Source: Acidobacteriota bacterium
GTDB taxonomy: Bacteria; Acidobacteriota; Aminicenantia; S016-38
Direction: 5' to 3'
Assembly: GCA_015486055.1 (NCBI GenBank)
Contig: WFSJ01000003.1
Location: 1-38,843, forward strand
Length of the DNA: 38,843 nt
Shown here: positions 33,617 through 38,843 of the stretch, in pieces
Layout: every line of letters starts with the position of its first letter
Numbering within the stretch: the first letter of the stretch is position 1
Made by a program: the position numbers and the translations under genes
The notes under the pieces: generated by a model
Told to the model about the DNA's origin: nothing
What the model saw: only the letters and a program-made list of their open reading frames with translations
Databases searched by the model: none

Positions 33617-34502
33617 CAAGATAGAGGAAGAGAGGAGCTCCCACAAGGGATGTTATAAGACCAACCGGTACTTCAGCCGGGGATATCAAATTTCTCGCGA
33701 TAAAATCTGAGGAAAGAAGGACCAGCCCCCCAATACCCATGGAAGCAGGAATTAGTTTTCTATGGGACCATCCATAAATTTTCCTGCTTATGTGCGGGGA
33801 AATCAAGCCCACAAAACCTATAACCCCACTTAGAGAAACAACTGTTGCTGTAAGGGCGGTGGAAATTATTATGATCTTTACCCTGGATCTTCTTATATTC
33901 AATCCCATTGATTCTGCTTCCTGTCCCCACAATAAGAGGTCAAGCTCCCTGTGGATAAGGAAAGAATAAGCGAAAAATGGGAGAAGCACAGCAGATACGA
34001 GTATTTCCTTTTCCCCTATCCCGGATAGACTTCCGAGAAGCCAAAAAATAAGGTCGGAAGCTGGTTCCCTGCTTTTTACCATCATCAAAATTGAATTGAG
34101 GGCAGTGAGGGTGCTTCCAACCGATATCCCTGTAAGAAGAAGAATTTCCCTTGTGGGAGAAAGTTTTGCTGAGAGAAGGAAAATAAGAAAAACAGTGAGC
34201 AGAGAAAAGAGGAAGGAAAAGCCTGAAAGGGCAAGAGGGGAAATTAACCCGAGAAAAAAAATTGCCACAAGAGAACCTGTTGTTGCTCCTGAGGATACCC
34301 CGAGGATATAAGGTTCAACCAGTGGATTTGAAAATAGAGCCTGAAGCATAACCCCTGAAAGGGAGAGAGAAGCCCCTGCCAGAATTGCAAAACCTCCTCT
34401 CACTGCCCTGTAAAAAATTATCTCCCATGGAACATGAAATCCTGCAGGACCTATGAGAATATACAGGATATATGTAAGGAAAAGGGCCAGCAAAATCCTC
34501 AT
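33573..34502 (-). CDS. btuC: FecCD/BtuC-type ABC transporter permease (cobalamin)
   Basis: This 309-aa inner-membrane permease has about eight to ten hydrophobic helices. Family signs: RGGFAILAGASLSLSGVMLQ, NPLVEPYILGVSSGA, and VVSLSGVIGFVGLISPHISR, the cytoplasmic coupling region with its G-L-(I/V)-x-P-H motif. It belongs to the iron-siderophore/B12 family. The cobalamin assignment comes from the riboswitch and BtuB-like receptor heading this operon. The start overlaps the binding-protein stop by four bases. Confidence 0.87.
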   Translation of the reverse strand: MRILLALFLTYILYILIGPAGFHVPWEIIFYRAVRGGFAILAGASLSLSGVMLQALFSNPLVEPYILGVSSGATTGSLVAIFFLGLISPLALSGFSFLFSLLTVFLIFLLSAKLSPTREILLLTGISVGSTLTALNSILMMVKSREPASDLIFWLLGSLSGIGEKEILVSAVLLPFFAYSFLIHRELDLLLWGQEAESMGLNIRRSRVKIIIISTALTATVVSLSGVIGFVGLISPHISRKIYGWSHRKLIPASMGIGGLVLLSSDFIARNLISPAEVPVGLITSLVGAPLFLYLVMKRDKGSSLQELS

Positions 34503-35326
34503 CTAAAATCCTTTATAATCTTATAAACTTGAACTATCAGGGGCGATGGCCTAAGAAGCCTGTTTTCTGGAAGAATGAGAACTTTTCCCTTCTTAACAGC
34601 AGGAGTATCCTTCCAGGGAAATTCCCTAAGAAAAGGACTGACCTTCTTCCATGAGTTTGAAGGGAGTATTATTGCCTCAGGCGAGGAGGTGAAAATCTTT
34701 TCCCCGCTGAGGCTTGTCCATCCATCTTCCCTGCAAATATTTTTCCATCCTGCCCTTTTTATAAGGTCATCAAGAAAAGTTCCCCTGCATGCAGCCCAGA
34801 ATGGAGCTTTAACGAATCCTATGTAGACCTTTCCCTTCTTTTCCTTGAGAGGCGTAATCTCTCTTAAAAACTTCCTCCTTATTTTTTCAGCCATTCTTTC
34901 CTTGTTGAACATCCTTCCAAGAACAAGGAGCATATTTCCTATCCCCTCAAGATTTTTCGGTTCGGAGAATGCAAAAACTTCAATTCCACTTCTCTGGATG
35001 GAATTTATTAAATTGATTGAGGATGGCTGCATAACGAATACCAAGGAAGGTTTTAAGCTCTTTATTATTTCTATATTCGGATTTATGATTCCCCCAACAT
35101 CCTTTATATTCGGTACACCCGGAAGGTTCGAAAATGAAGTTCTTCCTGCTATCTTCCCTTTAAGACCGAGGATAACCATAGTCTCTGTTATCGCAGGGGA
35201 GAGGGAAATCACTTTAGAGGGGACAGTGTTGAAATGGTGCACTCTTCCAAGAGCATCCTTTATCTCAAATGGAAATAAAAGAAAGCTCAGAAGAAGACAG
35301 GCCGTATATTTTCTCAATCTTTTCAT
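34499..35326 (-). CDS. btuF: Periplasmic cobalamin-binding protein (BtuF-like)
   Basis: This 275-aa protein has a signal peptide (MKRLRKYTACLLLSFLLFPF) without a lipobox, so it is probably soluble in the periplasm. It is a class-III helical-backbone binding protein: KVISLSPAITETMVILGL, FSNLPGVPNIKDVGGIINPN, and IEIIKSLKPSLVFVM. The start lies 62 bases inside the ATPase gene, with a GGAGGT ribosome-binding site eight bases before the ATG, so this long overlap looks real. Ligand is inferred from operon context. Confidence 0.85.
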   Translation of the reverse strand: MKRLRKYTACLLLSFLLFPFEIKDALGRVHHFNTVPSKVISLSPAITETMVILGLKGKIAGRTSFSNLPGVPNIKDVGGIINPNIEIIKSLKPSLVFVMQPSSINLINSIQRSGIEVFAFSEPKNLEGIGNMLLVLGRMFNKERMAEKIRRKFLREITPLKEKKGKVYIGFVKAPFWAACRGTFLDDLIKRAGWKNICREDGWTSLSGEKIFTSSPEAIILPSNSWKKVSPFLREFPWKDTPAVKKGKVLILPENRLLRPSPLIVQVYKIIKDFR

Positions 35327-35984
35327 CGTGGAGAACCTCCGCCGGTTTTCCCGTAAAAATTATCTTTCCCTCCTTTATGAAATTTACCTCGTAACAAAAT
35401 TTTAGAAGGGCAAGACTGTGCTCTGAAGCAAGAACTGTTTTTCCAGAGGAAGCGAGTCCCCCTAAAAGAGAGTAAATTTTAATCTGATTTTTTATGTCAA
35501 GATTTGAAGCTGGCTCGTCAAGAATCATTATAGGGGTTTCCTGTGCAAGAAGCCTTGCTATAAGAACGAGCTTCCTTTCTCCTTCGCTCAGCTCGGTAAA
35601 TTTCCTCGAGGAAAATTGGGCAATCCCAACAAATTCCATTGCATCCTGCCCATCGTATTTTCCCAGCCTGTACGAACCCATCTCCACGACTTCCTTAACT
35701 CTGAAAGGATAAAAGAAAGAGCTTCTCTGGGGAAGAAAGGAAATTATACCGGCCCTTTCCTCAGGGGAAATTGCATGGATGTTTTTGTTCAGAGCCGTTA
35801 TCCTACCTTCTTCTGGTTTGAAATACCCTGCCAATGTCGAAAGAAGAACAGATTTTCCAGCGCCATTCGGTCCAGCAATACAGGTAAAAGATGAGGAGGG
35901 GAGGGAGAGTTTAATCCCTTTCAGAATTTCTCTCCCTCCAAGTTTAATGTGAATATTTTCGGCCTTTAGTATCTCAGAAGACAA
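35265..35984 (-). CDS. btuD: ABC transporter ATPase (BtuD/FepC-type)
   Basis: This 239-aa ATPase energises the permease of the same operon. Motifs: Walker A AGPNGAGKSVLLSTLAG, Q-loop SFLPQRSSF, signature LSEGERKLVLIARLLAQ (usual LSGGE is LSEGE here), Walker B IMILDEPASNLD, and H-loop ASEHSLALL. The start is TTG at 35984, overlapping the receptor gene by 11 bases, with GGGA upstream. The last 62 bases also encode the start of the binding protein. It may serve cobalamin or another corrinoid. Confidence 0.88.
   Translation of the reverse strand: MSSEILKAENIHIKLGGREILKGIKLSLPSSSFTCIAGPNGAGKSVLLSTLAGYFKPEEGRITALNKNIHAISPEERAGIISFLPQRSSFFYPFRVKEVVEMGSYRLGKYDGQDAMEFVGIAQFSSRKFTELSEGERKLVLIARLLAQETPIMILDEPASNLDIKNQIKIYSLLGGLASSGKTVLASEHSLALLKFCYEVNFIKEGKIIFTGKPAEVLHDEKIEKIYGLSSSELSFISI
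35335..35340 (-). promoter_or_regulatory. Ribosome-binding site of the binding-protein gene, inside btuD
   Basis: On the minus strand GGAGGT lies eight bases before the ATG at 35326, within the coding region of the ATPase. The sequence GGAG-GTT-CTCC could fold into a small hairpin that occludes it. The site decides the start of the binding protein and explains the 62-base overlap. Confidence 0.6.
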
Positions 35985-37791
35985 AATCTATTCCCGCATA
36001 AATCGTTCTTTTAGGAGATGGGTATCCGAAAATGTCCTGGTATTTTTTGTTGAGAATATTGTCGCCTCTTAAAAAGAGCCCAAAGCCCTTATTGGATTTC
36101 CAATTAAAGATGACATTTACAATGTAATAGGAAGGGTCCTGCACCTGCTCCCAGAGTTTATCGTCAAAATCCTTTCTCTTTCCAATATAAAGAAAAAGGA
36201 GATTTATTGAGGAGTTACTGAAAGGTAGGTAGCTGAGAACCGCCTTTATCATGAGATCAGGCCTTCTCAGGAGTTTGTTATTCTTAACAATGTCCCTCGC
36301 GCTGAGCTTTGTGAACCCCAGAATTCCACTATACTTTTTCCAGCTTCCCCTTATAGTCGTTTCCCATCCTTGGATTCTTACTTTTCCTATGTTCCCAAAT
36401 TTCGAGGTTAAGTAGTCGTAAAATATGAGGTCCTGAAAATCTGTTCTGAAAGCGGTTGTTGAAATAAGAAAATTCCCCCAGGGGAGAATATCAATTCCAC
36501 CTTCGTATCCTTTGCTCCTCTCAGGGAGAAGGTCAGGATTTCCCCAAAACCCGGTAAATTCCGCAGGCACAGGAAATCTGAAGCCCTCACTGTATGAAAA
36601 TCTTACCTTAGCTCTATCCTTCAGGGCCCAGATTGAAGCTCCAAACTTTGGAGAGAACTTGCTTCCGAAATTAGAGGAGCGGTTATAACTTCCCCCTGCT
36701 GATATAAACAATCTTCCCCTTTCATAGATTAAGTTTGACCAGAGAGAATAATAATTCAGCTTTAAGTCTTTATACTGAACTGAGAAATTGTTTTTAGAAG
36801 TTAGGCTATCCCTCCTCAAGTCAAAGCCAGCAGAAATTTTTATATAGTTGGTAAAAGTTAATGAAGCAGCGGAAGTGAATCCTTCGCTTTCAAGAAAAGT
36901 TGAAAAATTTGTCAAGTGCCATGGATCGTGGGGCGCTGTGAATTTATAATCCTTTGAGTAATAATAAGGTGTAATCGTAAAGGAGAATTTATCCCATTGA
37001 ACTGATGCAGGCACCTGAGCTAGGAAAATTATGTCCCTTGCCCTTCTATCTTTCGCCGGTAAATCCCTGAAGACAAATGGGATAAACCCTAACTGATTTG
37101 TGTAGATTACAGTGGGTGAAAATTTCCAGCTCCCTATTCTTGCTTCGGAAACTGCATAGAAGGAATTCCTTTTAAACCTGTTGTTCTCCGCTACCCCTTC
37201 ATTATTGAAATAACTGTATCCTCCCTTTAACAAGAAATTCCTTCCCTGATATCCTGTTTTCCCCTGAAAGGAAAGGGTTGACATTCCACCACCCATAATT
37301 TCAATCTCATTCCCTTTGCTTTTGTCAAGAGAAATGTTCGTAACTGAGCCCATGGCTGAATTTCCCCACAGAGCGGATTGAGGTCCCATAACAGATTCTA
37401 TTGAGGCCAGAAAGAAGGAAGGAACAAAATCAAACGGGAGGGAAAAAAGGTTGGGGTCAGTTAAAGGAACGGAATTGAGGGTGAAGAGCCCTCTTGATGA
37501 GTCAACACCCCTTAAAAAAACAGAGCTTGGGATAGCATGGGAGGAAAAATTTGGCACATAGACAGAGGGAAGAAGAGAAAGTGCTTCTTTCAAATCTCTT
37601 AATCTGAACCTCTTTAGCTCTTTCGCATTTACCATTTCTGTCGTTGATGATAAAGAAAGGAGAGTTTCACTGCTTCTTTCAGCAACGACCACAATTTCTT
37701 CCTTAAGCTCCTTTTTTTTCTCCCTCTTAACAGCGGATTTTCCGTAAAGAAGAAAAAGAGGCAGAAGGAAAGCTGCGAGAAATCTTTTCAT
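35974..37791 (-). CDS. btuB: TonB-dependent vitamin B12 receptor (BtuB-like)
   Basis: This 605-aa outer-membrane receptor starts with a signal peptide (MKRFLAAFLLPLFLLYGKSA) and a TonB-box-like EEIVVVAER. The plug domain follows (LKEALSLLPSVYVPNFSS through FLRGVDSSRGLFTLNSVPLT and ALWGNSAMGSVTNISLD). The barrel fills the rest and ends in DFVF with a terminal phenylalanine. Length and order match BtuB. A cobalamin riboswitch directly upstream sets the substrate call. Translation starts at ATG 37791 after a GGAGGTG site. TonB/ExbBD are not in the window. Confidence 0.9.
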   Translation of the reverse strand: MKRFLAAFLLPLFLLYGKSAVKREKKKELKEEIVVVAERSSETLLSLSSTTEMVNAKELKRFRLRDLKEALSLLPSVYVPNFSSHAIPSSVFLRGVDSSRGLFTLNSVPLTDPNLFSLPFDFVPSFFLASIESVMGPQSALWGNSAMGSVTNISLDKSKGNEIEIMGGGMSTLSFQGKTGYQGRNFLLKGGYSYFNNEGVAENNRFKRNSFYAVSEARIGSWKFSPTVIYTNQLGFIPFVFRDLPAKDRRARDIIFLAQVPASVQWDKFSFTITPYYYSKDYKFTAPHDPWHLTNFSTFLESEGFTSAASLTFTNYIKISAGFDLRRDSLTSKNNFSVQYKDLKLNYYSLWSNLIYERGRLFISAGGSYNRSSNFGSKFSPKFGASIWALKDRAKVRFSYSEGFRFPVPAEFTGFWGNPDLLPERSKGYEGGIDILPWGNFLISTTAFRTDFQDLIFYDYLTSKFGNIGKVRIQGWETTIRGSWKKYSGILGFTKLSARDIVKNNKLLRRPDLMIKAVLSYLPFSNSSINLLFLYIGKRKDFDDKLWEQVQDPSYYIVNVIFNWKSNKGFGLFLRGDNILNKKYQDIFGYPSPKRTIYAGIDFVF

Positions 37792-37795
37792 AGAA

Positions 37796-37860
37796 CACCT
37801 CCATTGAAATTTAGGAGGGGATTTTTTCTCAGAGTCTCAACCCCCCTCCGAAGAGAGACC
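37796..37860 (-). promoter_or_regulatory. Riboswitch expression platform with alternative pairings around the ribosome-binding site
   Basis: Between the aptamer and the btuB ATG the minus strand has GGAGGGG (about 37849-37843), CCCCTCC (37820-37814) and the ribosome-binding site GGAGGTG (37802-37796). CCCCTCC can pair with either the upstream GGAGGGG or the ribosome-binding site. A third helix, GGTCTC (37860-37855) with GAGACT (37838-37833), would enclose the upstream GGAGGGG. With no U-tract after either hairpin, translational control is more likely than termination. The switch model is inference from base pairing only. Confidence 0.6.
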
Positions 37861-38018
37861 CTGGGCCTGAGCTGATAGGTCTTCTGGCTCCCGGATCGTT
37901 CTAATCCCTACGCCTTCCCATCCCGCTATGCAGAACAGTGGCTCCTGTAGGTTTCGTCCCCGGTTACAGCTGCGGGGGCAGCAGTGGCTTTTCACCACCT
38001 TCCCTAAGTCAACCCAAG
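37861..38018 (-). promoter_or_regulatory. Cobalamin riboswitch aptamer
   Basis: Read on the minus strand the segment contains the conserved aptamer blocks: GAAAAGCCACTGCTGCCCCC and GCAGCTGTAACCGG, the GGAGCCACTG turn, and the B12-box-like AGCCAGAAGACCTATCAG. The ends CTTGGG (38018 side) and CCCAG (37861 side) can form the closing stem. It begins just downstream of the promoter and lies 70 bases before btuB. Adenosylcobalamin binding would be expected to lower expression of the uptake operon. A covariance-model score could not be run. Confidence 0.93.
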
Positions 38019-38024
38019 AAAAAA

Positions 38025-38053
38025 ATTATAGAAAAAAAACACACGCAAGTCAA
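38025..38053 (-). promoter_or_regulatory. Sigma-70 promoter of the B12 uptake operon
   Basis: On the minus strand TTGACT (38053-38048) and a perfect TATAAT (38030-38025) are separated by 17 bp, the strongest promoter match in the window. The predicted start, near 38018, coincides with the 5' edge of the cobalamin riboswitch. Confidence 0.8.
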
Positions 38054-38062
38054 TGATATAAT
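38054..38062 (+). promoter_or_regulatory. Extended -10 promoter for the metallopeptidase gene, leaderless type
   Basis: TGATATAAT is a perfect extended -10 (TGnTATAAT). The GTG start at 38069 lies six bases after it, so the transcript should begin at or beside the start codon. No -35 match and no Shine-Dalgarno sequence are seen. It is back to back with the divergent B12 operon promoter, one might affect the other. Confidence 0.5.
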
Positions 38063-38068
38063 TTTGCC

Positions 38069-38843
38069 GTGAGAAAAGTGATCTTTATTTTTTTTCTTGC
38101 CACTATAATTTTAGGTATAACCCCTCAGAAGGCTTATGAAATAGAAAAACAAGTGGAAAAAGAAGGGGGATTGAGATTTAAGTCCATTCCAGAGGTTGTC
38201 CTTTTGGGCAGTGAGGACTTCTCTAAACTTTTAAAAAAGGATGAAATGAAGGAGGCTGCAATACTCAAGGCCCTTGGGATTATAGACAATGAGGAGAAAT
38301 ATGCACAGATTAAGAGGCACCTTATGTCTTCAACTGCAGTGGGCTTTTTCAACCCCGAAGATCCCAGTAAGGTTTACATCATGAAGAACAGAGGAAAACT
38401 TGAACAGGAATTTGCCCTTGTCCACGAGCTTCGCCACTGCCTACAGTATCAGAATTTTCCATGGGTATTTAAACCATTGAAGAAGGGTCTTTTTATTGAG
38501 GATAGGGTGCTTTCCACTGTCGCTATCCTTGAGGGAGATGCAAACCTAATTACTTTCAGACATTACGGAATAAAGGATTTCCCAATGGATTTTTCTCTCC
38601 TGAAACTTCCCGAATCTAAAAGCGGTGAATTCTTAAAAGGGATTTTTTCATTCATTTATAGAGAAGGATATGTGGCTGTCAGAAATTTTTACAGAGAAAA
38701 CGGGTGGGAAGCTGTAAAGAAAATCCTTGCCTCTCCTCCAAAACATACTGCCTATTTCTTTTCCAGGCCTTATAAAGAAATAAAATGCGAATGCAAGAGT
38801 CCTATTACCTTAGGGATGGAGATATATTCCTTCCCTTTAGGAA
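38069..38843 (+). CDS. Secreted HExxH zinc metallopeptidase-like protein, C-terminus cut by window edge
   Basis: An open frame runs from GTG 38069 to the end of the window, 258 codons with no stop. It starts with a signal peptide (MRKVIFIFFLATIILGITPQ). The zinc site reads FALVHELRHCLQYQ (His119, Glu120, His123), and Glu155 in AILEGDANLI is the likely third ligand, a gluzincin pattern with the 'EGDA' motif found in a family of uncharacterised secreted peptidases. A second in-frame GTG at 38078 is possible as start. The protein is probably exported or periplasmic; its substrate is unknown. It diverges from the B12 operon. The function and the missing C-terminal part cannot be judged here. Confidence 0.8.
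   Translation, partial: MRKVIFIFFLATIILGITPQKAYEIEKQVEKEGGLRFKSIPEVVLLGSEDFSKLLKKDEMKEAAILKALGIIDNEEKYAQIKRHLMSSTAVGFFNPEDPSKVYIMKNRGKLEQEFALVHELRHCLQYQNFPWVFKPLKKGLFIEDRVLSTVAILEGDANLITFRHYGIKDFPMDFSLLKLPESKSGEFLKGIFSFIYREGYVAVRNFYRENGWEAVKKILASPPKHTAYFFSRPYKEIKCECKSPITLGMEIYSFPLG

Noticed and set aside
34845-35405. 186-aa plus-strand ORF across btuF and btuD
   Set aside because: Spans two real genes on the opposite strand and shows no domain.
37814-37849. GGAGGGG/CCCCTCC hairpin as an intrinsic terminator
   Set aside because: No run of U follows the hairpin; it fits better as part of the riboswitch switch on the ribosome-binding site.
38134-38352. 72-aa minus-strand ORF inside the metallopeptidase
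   Set aside because: The plus-strand frame has a signal peptide and zinc motif and explains the region.

Overview
The window is a very compact stretch of a bacterial chromosome, low to moderate in GC. Cells are probably diderm: there is a TonB-dependent receptor, a second outer-membrane barrel and several signal peptides. An anaerobic and possibly thermophilic lifestyle is suggested by a GH57 glycosidase, a radical-SAM enzyme of the AmmeMemoRadiSam set, a NifX-like/double MinD-ferredoxin ATPase operon and heavy use of AGA/AGG for arginine. The lineage cannot be fixed from the sequence. The barrel with an N-terminal carboxypeptidase-regulatory-like domain recalls Acidobacteriota/Aminicenantes-type genomes, but this is only inference. 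No rRNA, tRNA, CRISPR, insertion sequence or phage gene was seen.

Layout. (1) 1-70: the start of an AMMECR1 gene (minus strand) leaving the window. (2) 112-7155, plus strand, one run of overlapping genes: glycogen synthase, thioredoxin, thioredoxin reductase, DUF58 protein, transglutaminase-like membrane protein, B3/4-domain protein, AmmeMemoRadiSam radical-SAM enzyme. (3) 7148-8545, minus: secreted SGNH hydrolase. (4) 8574-17150, plus: dnaE, tsaB, rimI, a 21-codon ORF, a family-5 solute-binding protein and a large barrel. (5) 19562-17140, minus: NifX-like protein, two MinD-type ATPases with ferredoxin inserts, and a DUF59/MIP18 protein. (6) 19606-21027, plus: an unrecognised 473-aa protein. 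(7) 27936-20981, minus, six overlapping genes: xerC/D, GH57, DUF2905, uvrA, a delta-prime-like clamp-loader subunit, truA. (8) 27990-28215: a decayed HTH gene in one of the few gaps. (9) 31662-28212, minus: class-V aminotransferase, serA, xseA. (10) 31798-33616, plus: OsmC-like protein and a YtcJ-type amidohydrolase. (11) 38053-33573, minus: sigma-70 promoter, cobalamin riboswitch, BtuB-like receptor, ABC ATPase, binding protein and permease, forming a complete B12 uptake operon. (12) 38069 to the end: a secreted HExxH metallopeptidase, cut by the window edge.

Functional themes are glycogen/alpha-glucan metabolism (glgA, GH57), thiol redox (trxA/trxB), DNA replication and repair (dnaE, delta-prime, uvrA, xseA, xerC/D), tRNA modification (tsaB, truA), serine synthesis (serA plus aminotransferase), Fe-S/metal-cluster handling (the NifX-MinD-MinD-DUF59 operon) and cobalamin scavenging. 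Most same-strand neighbours overlap, often as ATGA, and all four convergent pairs overlap at their 3' ends.

The main points for a second look are: a UvrA that lacks the insertion domain; a probable frameshift at the start of the DUF58 gene; repeated first-gene starts 6-7 nt downstream of a -10-like hexamer with no Shine-Dalgarno sequence (leaderless-type); the riboswitch expression platform, which has mutually exclusive pairings involving the ribosome-binding site; and the unrecognised 473-aa protein beside the NifX/MinD operon.
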